From Simiduia aestuariiviva (lineage in GTDB: Bacteria; Pseudomonadota; Gammaproteobacteria; Pseudomonadales; Cellvibrionaceae), in the NCBI RefSeq assembly GCF_014192475.1, contig NZ_JACHXZ010000001.1, forward strand, positions 693,914 to 757,913: DNA of 64,000 nt, read 5' to 3'. Both the position numbers and the translations under genes were made by a program. Below are positions 1 through 8,153 of the stretch, one piece after another (the first letter of the stretch is position 1; the number at the start of each line of letters is the position of its first letter). A model generated the notes under the pieces. That model did no database searches. It saw nothing but the letters and a program-made list of their open reading frames with translations, and was not told where the DNA came from.

Positions 1-87
1 GCAGGACAGCCGCTTTGCACGCCAAAGGCGCCCCAAAGGGGTGAGGGCCAAGGACGGCCCGAATGAAATCCCCCGCCCCACCAATAC

Positions 88-121
88 AAAACCCCAGTCC
101 TTTTCGGGACTGGGGTTTTTT
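88..121. terminator. Rho-independent terminator, possibly bidirectional
   Basis: A 9-bp perfect stem (CCCCAGTCC / GGACTGGGG) with a short T-rich loop is flanked by an A run on the left and a run of six T on the right. It would end transcription from a gene to the left of the window. The first 87 bases show no coding signal that I recognise. Confidence 0.8.
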
Positions 122-149
122 ATTGGCTGGAAGAAGGGGGTATGGAGAA

Positions 150-183
150 CCCCCTTGGGTTGACGTGCAGGGATGCACGTCAA
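150..183. repeat. Hairpin repeat TTGACGTGCA/TGCACGTCAA, left copy
   Basis: A perfect 10-bp inverted repeat (160-169 and 174-183) with a GGGA loop follows the string CCCCCTTGG. The same CCCCCTT(T)GGGTTGACGTGCA string recurs at 1316-1335, so the HigBA/TOTE-remnant segment lies between two direct copies. It is not followed by a T run, so it is unlikely to be a terminator. Confidence 0.5.
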
Positions 184-260
184 CGATTACATAGCTCTCT
201 TTGCGTCATAAGTGCTTGATATTCATTCATATCGATTCTCCTGTATGTTGTAGTTGAAAA

Positions 261-277
261 AGTCCCAAATTGGGACT
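261..277. promoter_or_regulatory. Palindromic operator of the higBA operon
   Basis: A perfect 17-base palindrome, AGTCCCAA-A-TTGGGACT, lies 12 bases before the chosen higB ATG. Antitoxins of the HigA/XRE type normally bind such palindromes at their own promoter, so this is the best candidate for the autoregulatory site. Binding is inferred; the palindrome itself is seen directly. Confidence 0.55.
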
Positions 278-289
278 AGGGTTGGCTCT

Positions 290-592
290 ATGAGAATCAT
301 TGCCTTATCGACACTGAAAGCTTTCTGGGAAGAGCACCCAGAGTACATGGGTGCTAAAGAGCCTACGCTTGCTTGGTATCGACATGCCCTAGCGGCTGAC
401 TGGAGCGAACCAGCAGATATTAAGCAGGACTTCAGAAATGCCAGCATCCTCAAAGGTGGGCGTGCGGTTTTCAATATTGCGGACAACAAGTACCGACTAG
501 TCGTGTGGACCAACTACGCCTATCGCGTGGTGTACATCCGGTTCATCGGCATCCATGCGCAATACGAAAAAATTGACATACAAACTATTTAA
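290..592 (+). CDS. higB: HigB-type mRNA interferase toxin
   Basis: A 100-residue protein of the HigB toxin family (RelE-like fold). In characterised members it cleaves mRNA, often on the ribosome, when the antitoxin is lost. The family pattern is visible: an N-terminal MRIIALSTLKAFWEEHPE, a central D-F-(R/K)-x-A stretch, and a C-terminal half in which a V-F-N-I-x-x-N-K-Y-R-L segment leads to the hydrophobic strand YRVVYIRFIGIHAQYEKID. The ATG at 290 is preferred over an upstream in-frame TTG at 254, because the latter would put the operator palindrome inside the gene. The higA gene follows after 32 bases, the usual toxin-first order of higBA. Family assignment is firm; activity is inferred. 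Confidence 0.88.
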   Translation: MRIIALSTLKAFWEEHPEYMGAKEPTLAWYRHALAADWSEPADIKQDFRNASILKGGRAVFNIADNKYRLVVWTNYAYRVVYIRFIGIHAQYEKIDIQTI

Positions 593-624
593 TTGCCCCA
601 AAGGTAGAAACAAGAGGAATTACA

Positions 625-993
625 ATGGACATCAAACCGATTAAAACTGATGCCGACTACCGAGCGGCATTAAAAGAAATTGAAAGCCTGATGATGGCAG
701 GCCCTGACACTCCAGAAGGTGAAAAACTGGATGTAATGGTCACGCTTATCGAAGCTTATGAGGCCAAGCATTTCCCTATGGATCTGCCTGATCCTGTTGA
801 AGCCATCAAGTTTGAGATGGAACGTAAAGGTTTAACAGTGAAAGACCTCGAGCCCATGATTGGTAAAAGCAACCGAGTCTATGAGATTCTCAATTACAAA
901 CGCTCGCTCACGCTAAAAATGATCTGGAGGCTGCATGAGGGCTTGGGTATTCCGGCTGAGTCTCTGATCAAACCACCGCAAGCACATGCTTAA
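625..993 (+). CDS. higA: HigA-type antitoxin, XRE helix-turn-helix
   Basis: A 122-residue antitoxin partner of HigB. The N-terminal half (about residues 1-60) is acidic and helical, and is expected to wrap the toxin. The C-terminal half (about 65-115) is a helix-turn-helix domain with the HigA signature GLTVKDLEPMIGKSNRVYEILNYKRSLTLKMI cut short by a helix ending in GIPAESLI. It would neutralise HigB and repress the operon through the palindrome upstream of higB. An AGAGGA ribosome-binding site sits about 6 bases before the ATG. The toxin-first arrangement and the length match the HigA group. Nothing looks truncated, so the pair may be active. Confidence 0.88.
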   Translation: MDIKPIKTDADYRAALKEIESLMMAGPDTPEGEKLDVMVTLIEAYEAKHFPMDLPDPVEAIKFEMERKGLTVKDLEPMIGKSNRVYEILNYKRSLTLKMIWRLHEGLGIPAESLIKPPQAHA

Positions 994-1055
994 ACAAGAG
1001 GGTTTCCAGTGTATTGCCGAGAAGACGAACAGGGATGTTCTAATTTCGCGGTTGC

Positions 1056-1313
1056 ATGGATGCATGGTTGCAAAGGAGCGGTGACTCTCGGTTCGCAGAG
1101 CTTGAGCAGGAGAAAATGCAACTTCTAGCTATTAGAGGTCAACTCCAGCAACCTTCACCGAATACATCAGACTCACCCCTATATTCGCCAGACCAAAAGA
1201 TTGTCATATTCAGAGGATTATTTCGGGGTCGAACCGATATTTTGCTAAGCGCTGGCAAAACAAACAAGGTCGCAGTGGTTGCTCTGTTTCCTGCAATAAC
1301 AAGTGGGTAGGTA
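1056..1313 (+). pseudogene. Remnant of a TOTE-type primase/helicase, frameshifted
   Basis: A short fragment resembling the start of the archaeo-eukaryotic-like primase domain of TOTE conflict-system helicases. A coiled lead (ELEQEKMQLLAIRGQ) is followed by the family hallmark KIVIFRGLFRGRTDI. At the T run 1240-1243 the hallmark stops, but the next frame continues it as FAKRWQNKQGRSGC...CNNKW, the expected primase sequence with its Cys-containing loop. One base has therefore been lost. Homology ends near 1313, where the CCCCCTT(T)GGGTTGACGTGCA repeat begins, so the remaining several hundred residues are deleted. This is a dead gene marking a former defence or conflict element. The resemblance is from memory of the family. 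Confidence 0.6.
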
Positions 1314-1315
1314 AT

Positions 1316-1335
1316 CCCCCTTTGGGTTGACGTGC
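1316..1335. repeat. Right copy of the CCCCCTT(T)GGGTTGACGTGCA repeat
   Basis: This copy matches the 150-169 copy apart from one extra T. It lacks the second hairpin arm present at 174-183. It abuts the end of the TOTE remnant and may mark a recombination joint. Confidence 0.45.
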
Positions 1336-1441
1336 AAGTTAAGTTGATTCGAGCGATCCAGCCATTTAGTGTGGTGGGATTCAGCAACTTCATTAAACAC
1401 ATGTATATTGTCGCGAATAGTTCTCGAACTGCAGATACCTT

Positions 1442-1786
1442 ATGAGCCAGTACACATTTCCAGTTACCCCACAGTTGAATGCTATCTCCGAATTTCTATC
1501 TGAGGCGCACGCGCGTATTCAGCAGAATTTCACAACCATCAACCCAGTGGTGGGGATTAACCAGCAAATGCGGGCGAGTGGCATACCTGCCGACGTGATC
1601 ACTATTGACTGCCTGACGTCAAACAGACGCATCTTAATCATTTTGCACGATTCAACGCCCGATGTTGCGCGCTACCAATTCGGTAAACGCGACCGAGACC
1701 CCGAAAAAGCCTACCGAGAGATTGCACTCAATGCGCTTACCGCCGATCAGCTGTATCAATGGATGGGGGAATACTTTTCGGAGTGA
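1442..1786 (+). CDS. Hypothetical protein, 114 residues
   Basis: I do not recognise this family. The reading frame is open from an ATG at 1442 to a TGA at 1786. The protein is soluble in appearance, with no signal peptide or membrane segment. A helical N-terminus (AISEFLSEAHARIQQNF) is followed by a beta-rich middle (DVITIDCLTSNRRILIILHD) and a helical acidic C-terminus (LTADQLYQWMGEYFSE). That layout resembles small accessory or immunity-type proteins, but nothing proves a role. No clear ribosome-binding site is visible. Its neighbours are a TOTE remnant upstream and an oppositely oriented oxidoreductase downstream, so it probably belongs to the accessory zone. Confidence 0.5.
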   Translation: MSQYTFPVTPQLNAISEFLSEAHARIQQNFTTINPVVGINQQMRASGIPADVITIDCLTSNRRILIILHDSTPDVARYQFGKRDRDPEKAYREIALNALTADQLYQWMGEYFSE

Positions 1787-2178
1787 ATCTTAGCGACCGG
1801 GAAGACAAACCGTCTAATCCCTTCTAAATATTCCATAGGGCTAGCTAAGGCTATTCATCCCCAAGTCCAAAGGCCAGTTTTACGCTGCGCAACATGTTAG
1901 TGATCGCAGACTTATTGAACACAACGCCAGCTAGTGTCACCGCGCTGTTTCTGTGTTGGGAATATCTGTCGTGGGTTCTTGAAGAGTGCTGTTGGCTGGT
2001 TGATGCTGCGGGTGTCCTGTTAGTGCCCCAAATGAGCGGTGGTGAGCATTAACAGGAAGCAGGGTGCTGCTAGCAAAAACCCAGTCAAGCGGCGCGTCAT
2101 TGGCTTCTCCATCCAGTGGAAAGGGAACCCACAGCATCGCGCAAGTGGAATTTTGGGAGAATGGCGCGTCGCTGTGCC
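1787..2178. other. Gene-free stretch with a degenerate GGGTGTCC repeat copy
   Basis: No convincing gene is present. One copy of the dispersed repeat (GGGTGTCCTGTTAGTG) lies at 2010-2025, related to the cluster at 3421-3540. Open frames here on either strand look like repeat-derived sequence rather than protein. Confidence 0.5.
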
Positions 2179-3237
2179 CTATAGACTCAAGATCACCTTG
2201 CCCACCGAATTGCCGCTGCGCAAACAATCGATGGCATCGTGGGCGCAATCGAAGTGAAAGGTGTGGCCCACGTGTGGCGCGGGCAACGCCAAGGCTTCGC
2301 AACCGTTGAGCAGGTTTTCAAACAGCGCCTGCTCCTGCCAAAGCCAGATCAAATTAAATGCCAGCACCGATGTATTGTTGGAAATCATTTCCATGACGTC
2401 GTAGCGTGGGCGGCGCATATAACGCCACGCCAAGGTCAGCCAATTGGGGCGATTGCCCGGCGTAAATTCCGCAGCGCCAAAAACCACCAGCCGACCCATG
2501 GGTGCCAGTTGTTTGAAAGACGCCTTTTGCACGTCGCCACCTATCCCATCTAAGACGGCGTGCAATGGGCGATCCTGCAAATGTTGCGCGAGTTGTTTCG
2601 CAAAATCGGGTTCGCGCACCATCACATTTTCATAGCCAAGGTGTTTTAGAAAATCACGCTTGGACTCGCTGCGCACTGTACCTATGGGCTCAGCGCCCAG
2701 CGCCCGAACCATCGCCATGGCTTGTAGCCCCACTCCGCCGGCCGCGCTATGAATCAGAACGCGCTGCCCTGGCTGCACCGCAGCCAAATGGTGCAGCGCG
2801 TAATAGGCCGTTAAACTTTGAACGGGAAACGCAGCACTTTGCTCGAAACTCCAATCTGTTGACAGCGCGCGGCAATGGGCCGGATCGACATCCACACAAC
2901 TGGCGTAACCGCCAAAGCGAATACACCCGTAAACCCGATCACCTACTTGCAGTGCCGATGCAACGGCGTCGCCCTTTGCCACCACTACCCCAGCGAACTC
3001 CAGCCCGGGAATAAAACTGCCCTTTGGGGTTGCTGAATAAAGCCCGGTAAGGGCAAAGATATCTGCGAAGTTAAGACCGACCGCCCGCACCTCAACACGG
3101 ATCTTGTCGTCCGCCAGCTCAGTTAAAGGCTCGCTAACAAGCTGTAGGTGACTAATGGCCCCCGCTTTTTTAGTGCGCCAAACTTGGCGTTCACTCGATG
3201 CCTTTTTAGTCGTGCTCGGAGTGTTCTGTATGTCCAT
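2179..3237 (-). CDS. Zinc-independent medium-chain dehydrogenase (quinone oxidoreductase/VAT1-like)
   Basis: A member of the medium-chain dehydrogenase/reductase superfamily, nearest the quinone oxidoreductase and VAT1-like branch. It would be a cytosolic NADPH-dependent reductase of quinones or enones. The GroES-like domain covers about residues 25-125 (RVEVRAVGLNFADI, PGLEFAGVV, GDRVYG). The Rossmann domain begins near 145 with LIHSAAGGVGLQAMAM, the AxxGxxG-type NADPH motif. The four-cysteine structural zinc loop and the catalytic zinc ligands of alcohol dehydrogenases are absent. The ATG at 3237 is preferred to an upstream TTG because AGGA lies about 10 bases before it. The gene stands alone and is flanked by repeat copies on both sides. 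The substrate cannot be told. Confidence 0.8.
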   Translation of the reverse strand: MDIQNTPSTTKKASSERQVWRTKKAGAISHLQLVSEPLTELADDKIRVEVRAVGLNFADIFALTGLYSATPKGSFIPGLEFAGVVVAKGDAVASALQVGDRVYGCIRFGGYASCVDVDPAHCRALSTDWSFEQSAAFPVQSLTAYYALHHLAAVQPGQRVLIHSAAGGVGLQAMAMVRALGAEPIGTVRSESKRDFLKHLGYENVMVREPDFAKQLAQHLQDRPLHAVLDGIGGDVQKASFKQLAPMGRLVVFGAAEFTPGNRPNWLTLAWRYMRRPRYDVMEMISNNTSVLAFNLIWLWQEQALFENLLNGCEALALPAPHVGHTFHFDCAHDAIDCLRSGNSVGKVILSL

Positions 3238-3420
3238 AACCAGCAATTCCTAAACCCTGTCATGCAGATTTACTGCTAGGCGGGCCTGTTAAAGTGAGAT
3301 CAACCCATGCCTATTGGTAGGGATTAGGCCAGAAGTTTTACAACAATAGCAATTGTAAGGCCCGTTCTTGACCTTCTCAGTATTCGAAAAGCTGGAATTC
3401 AACGTTTTAACCCCAACGTC

Positions 3421-3540
3421 TTATGATGGGTGTCCAGTTAGCAATGTCCTATGGTGGGTGTCCCGTTAAGGGGGTGCTGTGGCAATGTCCTATGGTGGGT
3501 GTCCCGTTAAGGGGGGGCTGTGATGGGTGTCCCGTTAGGG
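3421..3540. repeat. Cluster of GGGTGTCC(C)GTTA repeats
   Basis: Four copies of a (T)GGTGGGTGTCCCGTTA-like motif occur here. Two of them sit inside a near-perfect 41-base tandem duplication (3441-3481 and 3482-3522). Further single copies lie at 2010-2025 and 3865-3879. The core GGGTGTCCC is a small imperfect palindrome. Such short dispersed palindromic units recall REP-like elements spread by REP-associated tyrosine transposases, but no transposase gene is present in the window. Confidence 0.6.
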
Positions 3541-3863
3541 AGTTAGCGAAATGCGAGTTGAACTAAGCTTTTAGATGGATTCTGAGTAAGGGAACACTTA
3601 CTTTTTGAGTGCCGCTGTTGAGGGCAACTAATCTAACGGTGCGTGGTAAAAGTGGAGCCACACGCCAGACAAAGATGCTCGCGCCAAGGCGCATAAATCA
3701 TTACCAGCATGGTCTGGTACATCCGTATTAAATCGGGTATGTTTTGACTTCTCACGGAAGCGGATATAAACGGTTTAAGGATTAAGCGTGCCTCCTGCAC
3801 TAAGTAATAACTCCTTTTGTAATGTAATCTCGGTCAGTTGCGTATTGTGTACGCAGTGGTGCG
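3541..3863. other. Gene-free stretch before the WYL remnant
   Basis: No open frame with protein-like content is seen on either strand. The sequence links the repeat cluster to the last repeat copy, which runs into the truncated WYL gene. It is probably the residue of deleted accessory genes. Confidence 0.4.
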
Positions 3864-4184
3864 GTGGGTGTCCCGCTAGTGATTGAAGAGCAAACCAAGG
3901 CAGCCGATAATCGTTGGAATCGCATAGTTGAACTCCATATTGTTCCGCATCCAAAGCTAAAACACCCCGAAACGATTAAAGCCGAATATGTCATGAATAG
4001 CGGTTTATTGAATCTTAGCGTTCGAGCGGCGCTTGCCGGGTATGTATTAAGGAAATGGAACGTAGACTGCTCAAAAGAGCACACGCTTGCGGGGTCGGAA
4101 TACCACCTCTGGTTGAAGAACACTCCCACCCTATACGGGGTCGATAACTTGAGTCTCGCACCGGGCTATAAGCCTGATGACTGA
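3864..4184 (+). pseudogene. C-terminal remnant of a WYL-domain regulator
   Basis: About 95 residues match the end of WYL-type transcription regulators: a strand IVELHIVPHPKLKHPETIKAEY, then a short strand-helix pair (LNLSVRAALAGYVLRKWNVD), then a closing segment YHLWLKN. The same order occurs at the end of the intact WYL gene at 24322-25191. The helix-turn-helix and the WYL core are missing. The open frame begins within a GTGGGTGTCCCGCTAG repeat copy, so the repeat appears to be the break point. WYL regulators often control defence islands, so this may be the former regulator of the restriction operon that starts 130 bases downstream. It should not bind DNA. Confidence 0.55.
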
Positions 4185-4275
4185 GGCAAGCAGACCAATG
4201 ACAGACCCAGCGGCAAATAAAAGCGTTATCAACAAACATTTTGAACAGATTTTTAATTTTTACTACACACCAACC

Positions 4276-4292
4276 ACCGTTTTTATAACGGT
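4276..4292. promoter_or_regulatory. Inverted repeat in the hsdM leader
   Basis: ACCGTT and AACGGT are separated by TTTAT, 25 bases before the hsdM ATG. The spacer plus right arm also gives a TATAAC string usable as a -10 element. It could be an operator of the restriction operon. The arms are seen directly; the role is a guess. Confidence 0.3.
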
Positions 4293-4316
4293 AAGCGGTA
4301 AGAGGAAAAACAGAAC

Positions 4317-6077
4317 ATGAACAATGCAGAACAGCAGTTTTTAAAGGCGCTTGATGTAAAGCTTTGGGCCTCAGCCGATCGGCTGCGTAACAACCTAGAT
4401 GCTGCCAACTATAAGCATGTTGTACTGGGTCTTATCTTCCTAAAATATGTATCAGACGCATTTGAAGAGCGCCAGGAAGAGCTTAGACATCTTTTTACGC
4501 AAGATGACAGCGACGACAACATCTACTACATGCCTCGCGAAGATTACGAGTCTGACGAAGAGTATAACGAGGCAGTCAACACGGAGCTTGAATTACACGA
4601 ATACTACCAAGAAAAAAATGTGTTCTGGGTACCCAAGCAAGCGCGTTGGGAGTTTTTAAAAAGCTCTGCTGCACTTCCAATTGGCACCGAAATAGAATTA
4701 GAAAGCGGCGATAAATTCAAACTCACCTCTATCTCGAAGCTGATAGACAACGCCCTAGAATCCATCGAAACCTACAAGATTGATGACAAGCTCGCCAACC
4801 CGAAGCTAAAAGGTGTTTTACCGAGGGTTGGACGCTATGAAGTATCAAATGAAAATTTAACAGCATTGATTAATGAGTTTTCCAAGACCCAGTTTCATAA
4901 TCCGGTGCATAACGGTGAGAAGCTAGACCTTCATAGCAAAGATATTCTTGGTCATGTGTACGAGTACTTCCTTGGGCAGTTCGCATTAGCAGAAGGCAAG
5001 CAAGGCGGCCAATACTACACCCCAAAGAGCATCGTTACGCTCATTGTTGAAATGCTAGAGCCCTATCAAGGCCGCGTGTATGACCCCGCCATGGGAGCCG
5101 GTGGATTTTTTGTCAGCAACGATAAATTTATCGAAGCCCATGCCGCCGAAAAGCACTATAACGCTGCCGAACAACGAAAGCATATTTCTGTATATGGCCA
5201 GGAGAGTAACCCAACAACCTGGAAGCTAGCTGCGATGAACATGGCCATTCGTGGCATTGACTTTAATTTTGGTAAAAAGAATGCGGATACCTTCTTAGAT
5301 GATCAGCATCCAGACCTCCGTGCTGACTATGTGATGGCCAATCCACCTTTCAATATCAAAGACTGGTGGCATGCCAAGCTTGAAGGTGATATTCGCTGGA
5401 AATACGGTACACCACCTGCTGGCAACGCCAACTACGGCTGGATCCAGCATATGCTGCATCACCTTAACGATAACGGCTCGATGGGCTTATTGTTGGCAAA
5501 TGGCTCCATGAGTTCGAATACCAACAATGAGGGTGAAATCAGAAAATCTCTAATTTTAGGTAATACAGAAAATAACGTCCCCGGTGATCTTATTGAATGT
5601 ATGGTGGCTTTACCCGGACAGCTATTTACCAACACACAAATTCCAGCTTGCATTTGGTTCTTAACTAAAAACAAAAAAGGCGGCAATGGCAAACGCGACC
5701 GTCGCGGCGAAACCTTATTTATCGATGCTAGAAAATTAGGCTTCATGAAAGATCGTGTACTGCGTGACTTTGAACCAAAAGACATTAGGAAAATCGCCGA
5801 CACATTCCACGCCTGGAAAAAAGGTGACTCTTCTGAGAAACAGTACGAAGATATTAAGGGCTTCTGTTATTCCGCATCTTTGGATGACCTTAAAAAACAC
5901 GACTTTGTATTAACACCTGGTCGATATGTAGGCGCGGCTGATGCAGAAGAAGATAGCGAACCCTTCCCAGAAAAAATGCAGCGCTTGACAGTGCAGCTTA
6001 AGTCCCAATTTGAAGAATCCGATCGATTAGAAAAAGCGATTAAGGACAATTTAGCGGGGATTGGTTATGAGTTCTAA
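4317..6077 (+). CDS. hsdM: Type I restriction-modification methyltransferase subunit HsdM
   Basis: The 586-residue N6-adenine methyltransferase subunit of a type I restriction system; with HsdS it forms the M2S methylase. The N-terminal helical HsdM_N domain (about 1-150) opens with LWASADRLRNNLDAANYKHVVLGLIFLKY cut here by its helix end. The S-adenosylmethionine motif I is DPAMGAGGFF near residues 256-265, and the catalytic motif IV NPPF is near 341-344. The length is normal for the family. An AGAGG site precedes the ATG. The hsdS start overlaps the 3' end by 11 bases, which indicates translational coupling. It heads a same-strand defence operon of six genes. Confidence 0.95.
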   Translation: MNNAEQQFLKALDVKLWASADRLRNNLDAANYKHVVLGLIFLKYVSDAFEERQEELRHLFTQDDSDDNIYYMPREDYESDEEYNEAVNTELELHEYYQEKNVFWVPKQARWEFLKSSAALPIGTEIELESGDKFKLTSISKLIDNALESIETYKIDDKLANPKLKGVLPRVGRYEVSNENLTALINEFSKTQFHNPVHNGEKLDLHSKDILGHVYEYFLGQFALAEGKQGGQYYTPKSIVTLIVEMLEPYQGRVYDPAMGAGGFFVSNDKFIEAHAAEKHYNAAEQRKHISVYGQESNPTTWKLAAMNMAIRGIDFNFGKKNADTFLDDQHPDLRADYVMANPPFNIKDWWHAKLEGDIRWKYGTPPAGNANYGWIQHMLHHLNDNGSMGLLLANGSMSSNTNNEGEIRKSLILGNTENNVPGDLIECMVALPGQLFTNTQIPACIWFLTKNKKGGNGKRDRRGETLFIDARKLGFMKDRVLRDFEPKDIRKIADTFHAWKKGDSSEKQYEDIKGFCYSASLDDLKKHDFVLTPGRYVGAADAEEDSEPFPEKMQRLTVQLKSQFEESDRLEKAIKDNLAGIGYEF

Positions 6078-7470
6078 TCTCGTTAAGCTGGGAGAGATTT
6101 GCAGAATTGGCTCTAGCAAAAGAATAAAGAGGGCTGATTACGTTCAAGAAGGAATTCCTTTTTTTCGCTCCAAAGAAATTATTGAACTGTCAAAAGGTAA
6201 CTCGATTTCCACAGAATTGTTTATTTCCAAGGAGCAATATAATCAAATCAATGAGAAGTTTGGGAGCCCGGATGTTGGAGATATACTCATAACTTCTGTA
6301 GGTACTCTTGGTGTAGCTTATCAGGTGGAACAAACTCAATTACCCTTTTACTTTAAAGATGGGAATCTGACTTGGCTTAGCCAGTTTAGCAAAGGCGTCA
6401 ACCCGCGATGGATATTTTATTGGCTCAACTCCCCTGAAGGTCAACGAAAAATTGATGAAATATCAATTGGTTCAACCCAAAAAGCTATAACTATCGTTGC
6501 GTTGAAATCTATTGAAGTTCAACTTCCTAACAAGGATGAACAAGATAGAACCGTCAAAATCTTAGATTCAGTTACTGGAAAGATAAGCACTAACGCTAAA
6601 ACCAATCAAACCCTAGAACAAATCGCCCAAGCATTGTTTAAAAGCTGGATTGTCGATTTTGATCCGGTCAAAGCAAAAATTTCGGTTCTAGAGGCTGGCG
6701 GAACAACTGAAGAAGCAGAGCTTGCCGCAATGAGCATGATTGCAGCCAAAAGCTCCGAACAATTAGCTGAGTTAAAGCAATCAAAGCCTGATACTTATGA
6801 ACAACTAGCCCAAACCGCTGCGCTCTTTCCATCTGCCATGCAGGAGTCTGAGCTTGGGGAAATTCCGGAGGGTTGGAGTGTCAGCACTATTGGAGAAGAG
6901 GTTCATATTAGTGGAGGAGGCACTCCTTCAACTAAAAATAAGGATTTCTGGGAGAACGGCTCAATTCACTGGACTACGCCAAAAGATCTATCCAACTTGC
7001 GAGATAAAGTGCTGGCAGATACAGAACGTAAAATAACTGAAGCAGGCTTGGAAAAAATAAGCTCAGGATTGCTCCCGGTCAATACAGTTTTAATGTCATC
7101 GAGAGCTCCGGTTGGGTACTTAGCTCTGGCAAAAGTACCTGTAGCAATTAACCAAGGGTACATTGCCATGCGATGTGAAAAGCTGCTATCGCCTGAGTTC
7201 ACTCTACAGTGGGCGGTATCAAATATGGATGAAATAAAACAGCGTGCTAGTGGAACCACATTTGCCGAGATAAGCAAAAAGAACTTTAGGCCAATTTCAG
7301 TGGTAGTACCGACCGAAGGCATCATAAAAAAATACAGCGACCAAGCTCAATCTCTCTATGAGAAAATTTATGCTGCAGTCGAAGAAACCAGAGCTTTATC
7401 AAGTATACGAGATACCCTTCTCCCTCAGCTATTGTCTGGCAATAAATCATTAAAAGAGCACATAGCATGA
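6067..7470 (+). CDS. hsdS: Type I restriction-modification specificity subunit HsdS
   Basis: The 467-residue DNA-recognition subunit, which sets the bipartite target for both methylation and cleavage. Two target-recognition domains are visible, about residues 1-165 and 260-430; the second opens with LGEIPEGWSVSTIGE, a typical start. They are separated by a helical conserved region with the hallmark LEQIAQALFKSWIVDFDPVKAK and closed by a matching helix ending SIRDTLLPQLLSG. The ATG at 6067 is chosen over TTG at 6061. The target sequence cannot be read from the protein. The stop overlaps the next gene in an ATGA junction, so the operon runs straight into an Abi_C-like gene instead of hsdR. Confidence 0.94.
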   Translation: MSSNLVKLGEICRIGSSKRIKRADYVQEGIPFFRSKEIIELSKGNSISTELFISKEQYNQINEKFGSPDVGDILITSVGTLGVAYQVEQTQLPFYFKDGNLTWLSQFSKGVNPRWIFYWLNSPEGQRKIDEISIGSTQKAITIVALKSIEVQLPNKDEQDRTVKILDSVTGKISTNAKTNQTLEQIAQALFKSWIVDFDPVKAKISVLEAGGTTEEAELAAMSMIAAKSSEQLAELKQSKPDTYEQLAQTAALFPSAMQESELGEIPEGWSVSTIGEEVHISGGGTPSTKNKDFWENGSIHWTTPKDLSNLRDKVLADTERKITEAGLEKISSGLLPVNTVLMSSRAPVGYLALAKVPVAINQGYIAMRCEKLLSPEFTLQWAVSNMDEIKQRASGTTFAEISKKNFRPISVVVPTEGIIKKYSDQAQSLYEKIYAAVEETRALSSIRDTLLPQLLSGNKSLKEHIA

Positions 7471-8153
7471 TCGATCCAGAATTTCGATTGCGAAGTGTAA
7501 CAAGTGCCATTGTGGGAATGGGTGATGCTGTGCACCTTATTGAACAGAAAGAAAGAGTTGAACAAGCAATTGTTTCTGGTGATGCTCCGCTAGCGTTGGA
7601 CACGTCCAAATCTCTATTAGAAAGTGTTTTTAAAACGATTCTAATAGACCGAGTTGTTGATCCAAATATCGACCAGGACATGAATCCTCTTTTTCGTAGT
7701 GTGAAGGATTCTTTAGTACTCAACCGAAATGCTGATGCAGATGCCATATTCAAACGTATAGGCAGTAGCTTAGTGCATCAAGTTTCAGAACTTCGGAACC
7801 GTTATGGCGCAGCTTCACATGGTGATGATGGATTTTACGAAAATCCAATAGAAATACCGGAAGTAGAAATGGTTGCGAAGATGGTAGATGCGCTTTCTGG
7901 GTTGTTAATTTTTAAACACAAGGCTGACAAAGACCCCGCTATCGCCGCACGTATTTTTTATAACGACTACCCAGAGTTTAATGATTTTGTTGACGGACAA
8001 TGGGATGGGTATGAACTTCCTCTCGGAGAAAACCAGACGCTAAATATGCCAGCAAGCAAGATACTATTTAGTACCGACGAACAAGCATATAGAGAGATGT
8101 TACTGCAATATTTGTCAACGGAAGAGGAAGAGCAAGAGGACGACAACTTATGA
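7467..8153 (+). CDS. Abi_C-like (abortive infection C-terminal domain) protein inside the hsd operon
   Basis: A 228-residue acidic soluble protein lying between hsdS and hsdR with 4-base ATGA overlaps at both ends, so its translation is coupled to the restriction subunits. Residues about 35-145 look like the abortive-infection C-terminal domain: a helix with [13 protein letters not shown], then the hallmark [13 protein letters not shown], whose RN-Y-G...HG pattern resembles HEPN-like RNase centres. The last 60 residues are highly acidic (EEEEQEDD). It may act as a toxin-like backup when restriction fails, or as a regulator of the complex. Family resemblance is from memory; the RNase idea is inference. 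Confidence 0.65.
   Translation: MIDPEFRLRSVTSAIVGMGDAVHLIEQKERVEQAIVSGDAPLALDTSKSLLESVFKTILIDRVVDPNIDQDMNPLFRSVKDSLVLNRNADADAIFKRIGSSLVHQVSELRNRYGAASHGDDGFYENPIEIPEVEMVAKMVDALSGLLIFKHKADKDPAIAARIFYNDYPEFNDFVDGQWDGYELPLGENQTLNMPASKILFSTDEQAYREMLLQYLSTEEEEQEDDNL

Noticed and set aside
1937-2302. A 121-codon minus-strand open frame after the oxidoreductase gene
   Set aside because: It overlaps the end of the oxidoreductase gene, spans a GGGTGTCC repeat copy, and its translation resembles no protein family; repeat-derived frames of this kind are common in non-coding DNA.
3441-3522. The 41-base repeats as a CRISPR array
   Set aside because: Only two full units exist, adjacent without spacers, and no cas gene is nearby.
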